DNA from: a virus
IMG/VR virus record: IMGVR_UViG_3300042922_000574
Span: 1 to 20,752 of that record
Strand: one strand, 5' to 3'
DNA length: 20,752 bases
The translations under genes were made by a program, and so were the position numbers. The notes beneath the pieces are model-generated. The model ran no database searches. It saw only the letters and a program-made list of their open reading frames with translations, and had not been told where the DNA came from. This document shows, piece after piece, positions 8,118-15,692 of the stretch (position 1 is the first letter of the stretch; every line of letters starts with the position of its first letter).

Positions 8118-8444
8118 ATGGTGGAAATAGGACTGGGGATAGTTTTTATCTTCTTGATGATCGCCACTTACTTTTTGCCGTCATTCAATGCTTTCAGTCG
8201 AAAGCACCCGGACAGATGGTCTATTTTTATGCTGGATCTTTTTCTCGGCTGGACCCTCATTGGATGGGTCGTCTCCCTCGTTTGGTCTGTCTCCTCAATA
8301 ACGTCTCCGGGCAAGCCCCGGGTTCAATTTCACGCTGAAGACGATAAGTATCAGAAGCTCGAAAAAATCGGTAGCCTGAAGGAAAAAGGCCTCCTCACGG
8401 AAAGTGAATTTGAGGCTGAGAAAGCCAAACTTCTGCAAAGCTAA
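8118..8444 (+). CDS. Imm-like superinfection immunity membrane protein with SHOCT domain
   Basis: This 108-residue membrane protein starts at ATG 8118, which has AGGGAG six bases upstream; the earlier ATG 8112 touches that Shine-Dalgarno, and 8073 has none. Helix 1 spans about residues 4-22. Helix 2 spans about 33-58 and contains the family signature RWSIFMLDLFLGWTLIGWVV, matching T4 Imm-type superinfection immunity proteins (asn/asp-leu-phe-leu-GWT-gly-W). Residues 78-106 (KYQKLEKIGSLKEKGLLTESEF) form a SHOCT domain, a short helical module common in membrane-linked proteins. T4 Imm blocks DNA entry of related phages at the inner membrane. Placed as an accessory gene inside the tail operon, this is a good candidate for a prophage-expressed exclusion gene; activity is inferred. 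Confidence 0.75.
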   Translation: MVEIGLGIVFIFLMIATYFLPSFNAFSRKHPDRWSIFMLDLFLGWTLIGWVVSLVWSVSSITSPGKPRVQFHAEDDKYQKLEKIGSLKEKGLLTESEFEAEKAKLLQS

Positions 8445-8500
8445 AAGAAAAAACTCGATCCATTTGTTACCTTCGGTGAGTTAGATAGCGGGGAATAAAC

Positions 8501-8845
8501 ATGCGAATTGCGATGGGAGCACTCGCGGTAGCGCTGTTGGCGGGGTGTGTATCGCCCGGCGATCTGCAGAAAAATGACCCGAGCTTCAAGGCAACAACCG
8601 CGAAAGACCCTAAGCGCTATGCGCTGTGTGTTTTCCCGAAATGGCAGGACGCCAGAAGCGATGCCTCAATGTCCGAAACAGAAAACGGATACAGATTGCT
8701 GGTCGCGAGCAACAATATGACAGACGAGCTGCTGGATATTCGCAAAGCACCGAAGGGCAGTTCCGTCACGCTGTATCAGCGCATGGCATGGTCGCCAGGC
8801 TATGGCCGCGGAGACATGAAGCAGGCAATAAAAGATTGCCTTTGA
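8501..8845 (+). CDS. Small predicted lipoprotein (accessory/moron)
   Basis: This 114-residue protein has a lipoprotein signal: MRIAMGALAVALLAGC with a LAGC lipobox and the modified cysteine at residue 16. Valine at +2 favours the outer membrane by the E. coli rule. The mature part holds two more cysteines (RYALCVFPKW near 43 and the C-terminal DCL), possibly a disulfide, and no recognised enzyme motif. GGGGA lies 6 nt before the ATG. It follows the Imm-like gene by 56 nt with no terminator between, and is closed by one at 8859-8880, so both are probably one unit. Small phage lipoproteins such as Cor of N15/phi80 and Llp of T5 mask outer-membrane receptors. A similar role is possible here but there is no clear similarity to them. 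Confidence 0.7.
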   Translation: MRIAMGALAVALLAGCVSPGDLQKNDPSFKATTAKDPKRYALCVFPKWQDARSDASMSETENGYRLLVASNNMTDELLDIRKAPKGSSVTLYQRMAWSPGYGRGDMKQAIKDCL

Positions 8846-8852
8846 ACACAAA

Positions 8853-8880
8853 AAAACAGCCGCTGAAAGGCGGTTTTTTT
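8853..8880 (+). terminator. Intrinsic terminator after the lipoprotein gene
   Basis: GCCGC (8859-8863) pairs with GCGGT (8870-8874) around TGAAAG, followed by seven T (8874-8880) and preceded by an A run (8851-8856) that can extend the stem and make it bidirectional. It ends about 6 nt before the Shine-Dalgarno of gene I. Confidence 0.75.
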
Positions 8881-8896
8881 ATGTCTGGAGAAAGCC

Positions 8897-9487
8897 GTGA
8901 CAGCACCTGCACATTGCCGCCCGATGATGACAACCATTCTTTTATCCGGTCCGCTGATTAAACGGTTCGGGCGAGTGCACTACCGCGAACTGGGCAGCCG
9001 TTCCGTAGGGGAGGCGTTCAAGGCGCTGAAGTGCACGCTAGAGGGATTCGACGCAGCGATCAAAGACTTGGAGCGGCGCGGTCTGCGCTTCGCCATTTTC
9101 CGGAACAGAAAGAACGTACCTGAGAAGGATTTCGCGCTGGGCGGCGCTCAGGAAATCCGCATCGTGCCGGTGGTTGGCGGCAGCAAGCGTGCTGGCCTGC
9201 TTCAAACGATCATCGGCGCAGTCCTGATTGCTGCATCGTTCATTCCGGGGTTTCAGGCTTTGGCCCCGGTGGGCATTGCACTTGTTGCCGGCGGTGTCAT
9301 CCAAATGCTCAGTCCGCAGGCCTCGGGCCTAAAGCAGAGCGCCTCCCCCGAAAACTCCCCGTCCTACGCCTTCGGCAGCGCCAAGAACACCACGGCCAGC
9401 GGCAACCCGGTACCGATCTGCATCGGCGAGCGCCGCTGGGGTGGAATGATCATCTCAGCCTCCATCCTGGCTGAGGACAAAGTGTAA
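8897..9487 (+). CDS. Tail assembly protein I
   Basis: This 196-residue protein is of the lambda gpI family, needed for tip assembly with K and J but not clearly kept in the virion. GTG 8897 is chosen because GGAG (8887-8890) is 6 nt upstream; the ATG pair about 30 nt later has no Shine-Dalgarno. The family signature is visible in GPLIKRFGRVHYREL, the central EALKALKCT-like helix (residues 39-48), and FRNRKNVPEKDF. A glycine-rich hydrophobic stretch covers about residues 101-138 (AGLLQTIIGAVLIAASFIPG). The C-terminus ends with NPVPICIGERRWGGMIISAS, as expected. It is cut off from K by the Imm/lipoprotein block and from J by a minus-strand gene, although I normally abuts both. Confidence 0.9.
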   Translation: MTAPAHCRPMMTTILLSGPLIKRFGRVHYRELGSRSVGEAFKALKCTLEGFDAAIKDLERRGLRFAIFRNRKNVPEKDFALGGAQEIRIVPVVGGSKRAGLLQTIIGAVLIAASFIPGFQALAPVGIALVAGGVIQMLSPQASGLKQSASPENSPSYAFGSAKNTTASGNPVPICIGERRWGGMIISASILAEDKV

Positions 9488-9492
9488 AAAGT

Positions 9493-9777
9493 TTATGACT
9501 GAGGGGAGGCGGAAGGGCGCGGTTGCTTCTTAAAGTTTGAGGTCCGAATGTACCTGGCAAGCATCCATAATCCGCTACCAACTGCGGCAAACACTAGAGC
9601 GAAAATCAATTCGGCAAATCCCTGACCAATCTGTTGGGGCGTTACATATCTGGAGAGCATTTTTACCGAAGAGGTGATGATTGTGTATGCAGTGAAAATC
9701 CACAACACGGATGAAATTGCGTACACCGGAAGCGAAAGGATTGTTCGTAGCCAAGCTGGAGCTTTTTTCATCAGCAC
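9493..9777 (-). CDS. Small two-helix membrane protein, unknown function (moron)
   Basis: This 94-residue protein lies on the strand opposite to all tail genes, in the gap between I and J. The GTG at 9777-9775 is preferred over ATG 9771 because AAGGA lies 5 nt before it. Hydrophobic helices span about residues 11-35 (LRTILSLPVYAISSVLWIFTAYTII) and 51-75 (GQGFAELIFALVFAAVGSGLWML), separated by a short loop with RYVTPQQ, and the C-terminus is basic and polar. A TAGAAT box (plus coordinates 9833-9838) about 55 nt upstream could be a -10, but its -35 is poor. The gene is less GC-rich than I and J. It could be a phage accessory membrane protein; I do not recognise a family, and a holin role is not supported. 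Confidence 0.6.
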   Translation of the reverse strand: MLMKKAPAWLRTILSLPVYAISSVLWIFTAYTIITSSVKMLSRYVTPQQIGQGFAELIFALVFAAVGSGLWMLARYIRTSNFKKQPRPSASPQS

Positions 9778-9826
9778 TTATGTCCTTGATGACTGAGTCG
9801 AGCGCCTCATCGTAGGAGGGCTCAGC

Positions 9827-9856
9827 ATGCGAATTCTATCATCACGACTTTTATAG
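9827..9856 (+). other. Nine-codon ORF with a perfect Shine-Dalgarno
   Basis: AGGAGG (9814-9819) sits 7 nt before ATG 9827, followed by MRILSSRLL and TAG. The site is the strongest Shine-Dalgarno in this gap yet has no gene. It may be a leader peptide, or the remnant of a gene lost when the minus-strand moron arrived. Confidence 0.3.
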
Positions 9857-9866
9857 AAATGCCATT

Positions 9867-9890
9867 AAGCCGCCCAAGAGGCGGTTTTTT
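9867..9890 (+). terminator. Intrinsic terminator just upstream of J
   Basis: GCCGCC (9869-9874) pairs with GGCGGT (9880-9885) around CAAGA, extended by two A-T pairs, and is followed by T 9885-9890. It ends about 7 nt before CTGGAGG, the Shine-Dalgarno of J, so late transcription must read through it. Confidence 0.75.
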
Positions 9891-9907
9891 AATGCCTGGA
9901 GGAAAGC

Positions 9908-12900
9908 ATGGGCGCACCAGCAAAGATCGACATCCACGGCGAGAAGGGCGGTAGCAGCAAGCCGAAGTCTCCGACTGAAGCCAGCGACAGCTTGCGCTCG
10001 ACCAACCTTGCAAAACTGCTGATCGCCGTGGGCGAGGGTGAGTTCGACAGCGTCCCGACCGATTACGACATCTACCTGGACAACACGCCGATCCGCGATG
10101 CCAGCGGTAACTACAACTTTCCGAACGTGAAGTGGGACTGGCGCCCGGGCTCGGTGGATCAGACCTACATCCCGGGCATTCCGTCTGTTGAGAACGAGAC
10201 TTCGCTGAACATCGAGCTGCGCAGCGATTCGCCGTGGGTGCGCTCGATCACCAATACCCAGCTTTCCGCAGTCCGCATGCGTTTAGCGTGGCCGGCGCTG
10301 CAACACTCTGATGACCAGGGCAATGTCGGCGGCTACCGCATCGAGTACGCAATCGACGTCGCCACCGACGGCGGTGCCTATCAGCAGGTGCTGGTGGACG
10401 CAGTCGACGGCAAGACCACCACGCGCTACGAGCGCTCGCGCCGCATCGATCTGCCAGACGCCACCACCGGCTGGCAGATCCGCGTGCGCCGCCTGACGCC
10501 GAACCAGAACACCAACAAGATCGCCGACACCATGCTGGTAGCCGGTTATACCGAAGTCATTGACGCCAAGCTGCGTTACCCAAACACGGCGCTGCTCTAC
10601 ATCGAGTTTGACGCCGAGCAGTTCACCAACATCCCGGCCGTCACCGTGAAGTGCAAGGCCCGCCGCTGGATGGTGCCGAGCAACTACGACCCGATCCTGC
10701 GCTCCTACACCGGGACGTGGGACGGTTCGATGAAATCGGCCTGGACCAATAACCCGGCGTGGATCACATACGGTATCTGCACTGAAGACCGCTTCGGCCT
10801 GGGCAAGCGCATAAAGCCGTTCATGGTCGACAAGTGGGAGCTGTACCGAATCGCCCAATACTGCGACCAGCTGGTGCCGAACGGGCTCGGTGGCCAGGAA
10901 CCGCGCTTCCTCTGCGATATGAATCTGCAAGGCAAGGCTGACGCTTGGTCGCTGCTGCGCGACATCTCGGCGATTTACCGGGGCATGACGTACTGGGCGC
11001 AGGGCCAGCTGGTGATGCAGGCGGACATGCCGCGCGCGCAGGACTTCGACTACGTGTTCACCCAGGCAAACGTCATCAATGGCAAGTTCTCATATGGCAG
11101 CGCCTCGGCGAAGACTCGTTACACCCGGGCACTGGTCAGCTACGACAATCCGGCGAACAACTACGATACCGATGTCATTCCGTTCGCTGACCTGGATCTG
11201 CAACGCCGCTACGGCGACCGGCCGACCGAGCTGAGCGCCATTGGCTGCACACGCGCCTCCGAGGCCCAGCGCCGTGGCAAGTGGGCGATCCTCAGCAACA
11301 ATCAAGACCGCACCGTCTCGTTCAAGACCGGTATGGAAGGCGTTATCCCGCTGCCCGGGCACATCATCCCAGTTGCAGATTCGCTGCTGGCTGGTCGTGA
11401 GGTGGGCGGCCGTATCTCGGCGGTGGCGGGGCGGGTTATCACGCTCGATCGCGACACCCAGGCCAAGGCCGGTGATCGACTGATTATCAACCTGCCGGGC
11501 GGACGCGCCGAAGGTCGGACCGTGCAAAGCGTCAACGGCCGCGCCGTGACCGTCACAGTCGCCTACAGCGAGCCGCCGGTGGCGCAGCTGCAATGGGCAC
11601 TCGACGCCGATGATCTGGCAATCCCGCTGTATCGCGTGCTGCGCACCAAGCGCACCACCGAGGGCGATTACGAAATCAGCGCGCTCCAGTTTGAACCGAG
11701 CAAGTTCGCTTTCATCGACACCGGTGCACGATTGGAAGAACGCCCGATCAGCGTGATTCCAATAACCGTTGTTCCGGCGCCTGCGAGCGTGTCGCTTTCG
11801 TCGACGTCGTCGGTTGTGCAGGGGATGGCCGTGGCCACCATGACCATCAGCTGGCCAGCCGTGGATGGCGCCGTCGGCTATGACGTGGAGTGGCGCAAGG
11901 ACAGCGGCAACTGGATCAAGCTACAACGCACTGGCATGACCAACGTGGACGTGGTCGGCATCTATGCCGGTGCCTACGTGGCTCGCGTCCGCGCAGTGAG
12001 CGCCTTCGACATCACGTCGCCGTGGCGCAACTCAATCCTGACCAACCTCAGCGGCAAGCAGGGGCTGCCGCCGGCGCTGGCGTTCCTGACTGCCACGCCG
12101 CTGCTGTTCGGCATCTACCTCAAGTGGGGATTTCCTGCTGGCGCCGAGGACAGCCAGCGCACGGAGATCTGGTACGGGCCGACGACTGATCTGGAAGCCG
12201 CGTCCAAGCTGACAGATCTGGCTTATCCGCAGAGTGATTTCTCCATGCTCGGCCTGCGCGCCGGTGTGACCTTCTATTTCTGGGGCCGAATCGTCGACAA
12301 GATCGGCAACATCGGGCTGTGGTATCCGATCGGGCTTGGCGTGCAGGGGCAATCCAGTTCGGATGCCGCCGCCATTCTGGAAATGATCGCCGGACAAATC
12401 ACGGAAACGGAGCTTGGTCAGGACCTGCGAGACGAGATCGACAAGATCCCAGGCTTGCAGGCGCAGATCGATGCGCTCGACGGCCTGAAAGGCTACGACC
12501 CGGAAGCCACCTACGAAGAGTACGACCTGGTGGTGCAGGGCAAGCGGATCTATCAAGCCAACGGCCCGGTACCGGTCGGAACTCCTCCGCCGAACCCGCT
12601 CTACTGGCTCGATGTTGGGCAGACTGTGGAAACGGCGAACGGCCTTGCCCAGCAGGTCGCGACCAACACCGCCGAGATCATCGAACTCGACGGAGAGATT
12701 ACTGCGCAAGCGACAGCCTTCGAAGCCCTTCGCGCCTCTTACCGGGACGATGACGGAGCTGGCGATCTCGCGGACGCGATCAAAAGCTACACCAGCACCG
12801 CTTCGCTTGCGTCCGAATCGAAGGTTCGAGCCTCTCAAAACGAGGCAATGGCAAGGCGTGTGACGACCTTCGACGCCAAAATCGCAGAGAACGCGGCGAA

Positions 12901-13474
12901 TATCACCGAGCTTGAAGAGGTGGTGACCACCAACGAATCGGCGACAGCAACGAAGATCGAGCAGTTGAATGTGTCGGTGGGAGATAACTCGGCGGCCATT
13001 CAACAAACCTCGACCGCCTATGCGGACACCGCCGGAAAGCTGAGCACGATGTGGTCGGTGAAAATGCAGGTCACGGCGAATGGGCAGTACGTCGCCGCCG
13101 GCATCGGCCTCGGCATCGAGAACACCGGTGCTGGGCTGCAAAGTCAGTTGCTCGTCAGCGCCGACCGCTTCGCCATCGTCAACACCATTACCGGCGGCGC
13201 GATCGCGGTGCCGTTTGCGGTGCAGGGCGGGCAGGTATTCATGAACTCGGCGTTCATCCAGGACGCGTCGATCGGGAACGCCAAGATCGGCTTCTTCATC
13301 CAGTCGGATAATTACATCGCCGGCGTCCAAGGCTGGCGCATCGACAAGGCTGGCAACTTCGAGTTGAACAGCCCGCTGGGCGGTGGCGCTCGCCAGGTCA
13401 TCAACAACAACGGCGGCAAAGTTTTCGATGAGAACGGCGTGAAGCGCTATCAGTGGGGGAACTTGAACGCATGA
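9908..13474 (+). CDS. Central tail fibre / host specificity protein J
   Basis: This 1188-residue protein is of the lambda gpJ family, the tail-tip hub and receptor-binding fibre. The N-terminal 600 residues are the conserved hub (LLIAVGEGEF near residue 40; VKCKARRWMVPSNYD; WSLLRDISAIYRGMTYW). A fibronectin III domain lies at about 622-705 (MTISWPAVDGAVGYDVEWR), with a second FnIII-like stretch to about 814. Residues about 861-904 look like a small carbohydrate-binding module: YDPEATYEEYDLVVQGKRIY then GTPPPNPLYWLDVG. Helical, glutamine-rich repeats follow, then a DUF1983-like domain near 1030-1140 (LSTMWSVKMQVTANGQYVAA). The ATG follows CTGGAGG by 6-7 nt. The variable C-terminus should set host range. 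It is close to lambda gpJ in length (1132). Confidence 0.95.
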   Translation: MGAPAKIDIHGEKGGSSKPKSPTEASDSLRSTNLAKLLIAVGEGEFDSVPTDYDIYLDNTPIRDASGNYNFPNVKWDWRPGSVDQTYIPGIPSVENETSLNIELRSDSPWVRSITNTQLSAVRMRLAWPALQHSDDQGNVGGYRIEYAIDVATDGGAYQQVLVDAVDGKTTTRYERSRRIDLPDATTGWQIRVRRLTPNQNTNKIADTMLVAGYTEVIDAKLRYPNTALLYIEFDAEQFTNIPAVTVKCKARRWMVPSNYDPILRSYTGTWDGSMKSAWTNNPAWITYGICTEDRFGLGKRIKPFMVDKWELYRIAQYCDQLVPNGLGGQEPRFLCDMNLQGKADAWSLLRDISAIYRGMTYWAQGQLVMQADMPRAQDFDYVFTQANVINGKFSYGSASAKTRYTRALVSYDNPANNYDTDVIPFADLDLQRRYGDRPTELSAIGCTRASEAQRRGKWAILSNNQDRTVSFKTGMEGVIPLPGHIIPVADSLLAGREVGGRISAVAGRVITLDRDTQAKAGDRLIINLPGGRAEGRTVQSVNGRAVTVTVAYSEPPVAQLQWALDADDLAIPLYRVLRTKRTTEGDYEISALQFEPSKFAFIDTGARLEERPISVIPITVVPAPASVSLSSTSSVVQGMAVATMTISWPAVDGAVGYDVEWRKDSGNWIKLQRTGMTNVDVVGIYAGAYVARVRAVSAFDITSPWRNSILTNLSGKQGLPPALAFLTATPLLFGIYLKWGFPAGAEDSQRTEIWYGPTTDLEAASKLTDLAYPQSDFSMLGLRAGVTFYFWGRIVDKIGNIGLWYPIGLGVQGQSSSDAAAILEMIAGQITETELGQDLRDEIDKIPGLQAQIDALDGLKGYDPEATYEEYDLVVQGKRIYQANGPVPVGTPPPNPLYWLDVGQTVETANGLAQQVATNTAEIIELDGEITAQATAFEALRASYRDDDGAGDLADAIKSYTSTASLASESKVRASQNEAMARRVTTFDAKIAENAANITELEEVVTTNESATATKIEQLNVSVGDNSAAIQQTSTAYADTAGKLSTMWSVKMQVTANGQYVAAGIGLGIENTGAGLQSQLLVSADRFAIVNTITGGAIAVPFAVQGGQVFMNSAFIQDASIGNAKIGFFIQSDNYIAGVQGWRIDKAGNFELNSPLGGGARQVINNNGGKVFDENGVKRYQWGNLNA

Positions 13475-13794
13475 GCTTCGGCATAAGGATATGGGGCGCC
13501 GATGGGGCGCTCCAGCTGGACGAGAACTCATTCACTATTCGCGTCGTGCTTTCAGTGCAAGTGACCTTCGCGCTTGGAGCCAGCAAAGGAACGCAGGATT
13601 TCGCCGTTCCCGGCGTAGGCCCTGGCAACGGAACGGCGATCGTGATCCCGATCGGCACCTATTCGCAGAACCAGATGCAGTTCGAAACCGAGATGCTCGA
13701 CGGAGTCGTCCGCGTCTACAACTACACCCGGACTTACGCGGCGAGTACCACGTCTTCCGGAACCATGCGCTTGATAGTAATGAGGTGGAGCTGA
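13471..13794 (+). CDS. Small tail-tip protein, MS[FY]G family (A)
   Basis: This 107-residue protein starts at ATG 13471, inside an ATGA overlap with the J stop and downstream of GGGGG; an upstream GTG at 13453 in the same frame would run into J. MSFGIRIWGADGALQLDENS is followed by beta-rich sequence (VVLSVQVTFALG, TAIVIPIGTYSQNQMQF) and ends in MRLIVMRWS. I do not recognise a named domain, but the N-terminus (MS-aromatic-G-hydrophobic, then a Leu-Asp turn) resembles that of the next gene, suggesting a shared strand-rich fold. Its position right after J implies a tip decoration or fibre-attachment role. Confidence 0.7.
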   Translation: MSFGIRIWGADGALQLDENSFTIRVVLSVQVTFALGASKGTQDFAVPGVGPGNGTAIVIPIGTYSQNQMQFETEMLDGVVRVYNYTRTYAASTTSSGTMRLIVMRWS

Positions 13795-14474
13795 TGAGCT
13801 ACGGCGTTCAGTTCACAAACAACAATAACGTCGTCACTTTGGATTCAGAGTATGCACGGCTGATGGTCATTGCTTCAGGGCGATATGCACCAAACCAAGA
13901 GTCTGGGCTTGGCTCGGTTACCACGTTTGCACGCCCCGTCACCTCGCAAGAGCCTCCGCTCGTATTCGTGCGACCTGACACTATCAACGGGGTAGCAGGA
14001 CTTTGCCGGATGAGCCTTCTCGGCTCTGCGGGTAACTGGACTGGCTTTTATGTCAGGGCGTACGACGTCAGCGTTGCCGGCCTGAATGGGCGTTATTTCG
14101 TCGCCGCCTTTGGTGCCCAGCCTGTTGCTCAATACGGGATGCGTTTGTGGGACGGCGCCGGAAAGCTGCTATTTGACTCCGGCACTCCGAACGCAACGTT
14201 TACTCGCGCGTTTCAGAGCTGGACGTATGTTCGCTATGACACCACCCCTCAGGGCCTGACGCGAATCTTCTACAGCGTTCCGTTCAACTTCCCTGAGAAC
14301 GAGTACATGTTGCTCAACACATTCGGCATGCCGATGACTTCCGGAAGCGGTATCCCTCGCGATCTTTATTGCTGGTGGGATTTCCCAAACAACACGCTCT
14401 ACGCCATCACCATTGCGGCATCGAACCCCTTCGCTTTCTTCCTGCCGGCCGTGTTCGCCAAACAAGCCGCATAA
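13794..14474 (+). CDS. Small tail-tip protein, MS[FY]G family (B)
   Basis: This 226-residue protein starts at ATG 13794 in a TGATG overlap with the previous stop, after GGTGGAG. The frame is open back to 13491 but that part only shadows gene A. It begins MSYGVQFTNNNNVVTLDSEY, matching the start of A, then has mixed strands with tandem aromatic residues (GNWTGFYVRAYDVSV, LYCWWDFPNNTLYAI). No enzyme motif is visible. Proteins of this type occur after J in other Pseudomonas siphophages and may connect side fibres to the tip. It is separated from the tail fibre by 20 nt that include a TAGGAT Shine-Dalgarno. Confidence 0.7.
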   Translation: MSYGVQFTNNNNVVTLDSEYARLMVIASGRYAPNQESGLGSVTTFARPVTSQEPPLVFVRPDTINGVAGLCRMSLLGSAGNWTGFYVRAYDVSVAGLNGRYFVAAFGAQPVAQYGMRLWDGAGKLLFDSGTPNATFTRAFQSWTYVRYDTTPQGLTRIFYSVPFNFPENEYMLLNTFGMPMTSGSGIPRDLYCWWDFPNNTLYAITIAASNPFAFFLPAVFAKQAA

Positions 14475-14494
14475 CTCTTTTATAGGATGCACCC

Positions 14495-15688
14495 ATGCCC
14501 TGGTACAAAACGGGAACGGTCTCTGTCACCCAAAATTCCAATGCGGTGATCGGCACAGGCACTGCATTTATCGCAAACAGCCGGGTAGGCGACGGGTTTC
14601 GCGGGCCTGACGGTCGCTGGTACGAAGTGACCAACATTGCCAGCAATACTGCATTGTCGATCTCGCCGAACTACGAAGGTCCGACAGCGACTGGCGGGCT
14701 CTACGCAATCATGCCGGTGCAGGGCTACCAGAAGGATCTTTCCGACCAGGTGCGGGTGATCCTCAACAACTACGGCGATAAGCTGGCGGCGCTGGGCACC
14801 ACAGGCAACTACGAGATATTGCCGCTGGAGAAGGGTGGGACTGGGGGCAGCAATCCGGGAGAAGCACTTACGGGGTTCGGCTTCTCGGATTTCATGAAAA
14901 CGATGGTTGATGACGTCAATGAATCAGCAGCAAGGGGTACGCTTATTGCCGCCAAGAGCGGGGCGAATTCAGATATCACAGAAATCAACGGGCTGACCAA
15001 GCCCCTCAGTGCCGTTCAAGGTGGTGCAGCGCCTTGCTTCATTGAGGGGCTGTACCTCACCTGGCTAAGCGCCACGTCCATTTCGCTTGGCACCGGCGCC
15101 GCATTCATCCCGGGCACCGGCAAGATAATCCAAGTATCCAGCTCGATTATAGTTTCTGGTTTGTCACTCGCTGCGAACGCTTGGTATTACGTGTATCTAT
15201 ATGACAATGCAGGCGTGCCGGCGGTGGAGGTCGTCACAACGCAGCCGTCCGCGACTTATTTTGGCATCGCCCGTACAAAAACTGCCGATCAATCCAGGCG
15301 CTATATAGGCGCAATAAAAACCAATGCTTCGGGTCAAGTATTGCAGTTTCAGCATGAACCGACCGGTTTTATCTATTGGATTGCCGCCACCAATGGAGCG
15401 CCCTTTCGTGTCCTGAACGGCGGAGTGCAGACTGCCCCGGTAGCGTTTTCTTTGGGTCCCGTCGTCCCCCCCGTGAGCTTCACCGCGCTCATCAACGTCA
15501 GCCCAAGCACAACGCCGGCCCTGCTTTATCACGCTTCAGCATTAGGTCAGATGATCCGGCAACAGACAGCGACGGCGGTATTGGGTGGCTTGCCATTCCC
15601 GCTCGATGCAACCCAGCGCATGGGTTACGCCGTTCTTAGCGGCGGATCCGTGATTATTGATGTTTGTGGATTTTTGAATGAAAGGTGA
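14495..15688 (+). CDS. Tail fibre protein
   Basis: This 397-residue protein begins MPWYKTGTVSVTQNSNAVIGTGTAF, the N-terminal attachment domain found in many Pseudomonas phage fibres (a small beta domain with WYEVTNIASNTALSISPNY). A linker ILPLEKGGTGGSNPGEAL, the glycine-threonine-glycine fibre motif, follows at about residues 108-125. The rest is beta-rich and low in charged residues, as expected for a receptor-binding trimer, ending GGSVIIDVCGFLNER. It overlaps the downstream assembly chaperone reading region by a few bases at most. Host-cell target, probably lipopolysaccharide, is not visible from sequence. Confidence 0.8.
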   Translation: MPWYKTGTVSVTQNSNAVIGTGTAFIANSRVGDGFRGPDGRWYEVTNIASNTALSISPNYEGPTATGGLYAIMPVQGYQKDLSDQVRVILNNYGDKLAALGTTGNYEILPLEKGGTGGSNPGEALTGFGFSDFMKTMVDDVNESAARGTLIAAKSGANSDITEINGLTKPLSAVQGGAAPCFIEGLYLTWLSATSISLGTGAAFIPGTGKIIQVSSSIIVSGLSLAANAWYYVYLYDNAGVPAVEVVTTQPSATYFGIARTKTADQSRRYIGAIKTNASGQVLQFQHEPTGFIYWIAATNGAPFRVLNGGVQTAPVAFSLGPVVPPVSFTALINVSPSTTPALLYHASALGQMIRQQTATAVLGGLPFPLDATQRMGYAVLSGGSVIIDVCGFLNER

Positions 15689-15692
15689 TCGC

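Noticed and set aside
9454-9475. Inverted repeat CTCAGCC / GGCTGAG at the end of gene I
   Set aside because: A 7-bp stem with an 8-nt loop but no T run on either strand and within coding sequence; not a credible terminator.
12032-13531. A 499-codon open frame on the minus strand across J
   Set aside because: It overlaps the well-supported J domains, has no Shine-Dalgarno or motif, and is the usual antisense shadow of GC-rich coding DNA.
13491-13793. Long N-terminal extension of the 226-residue tip protein
   Set aside because: The extension only reads gene A in another frame and is basic, unlike a tail domain; ATG 13794 is coupled to the previous stop.
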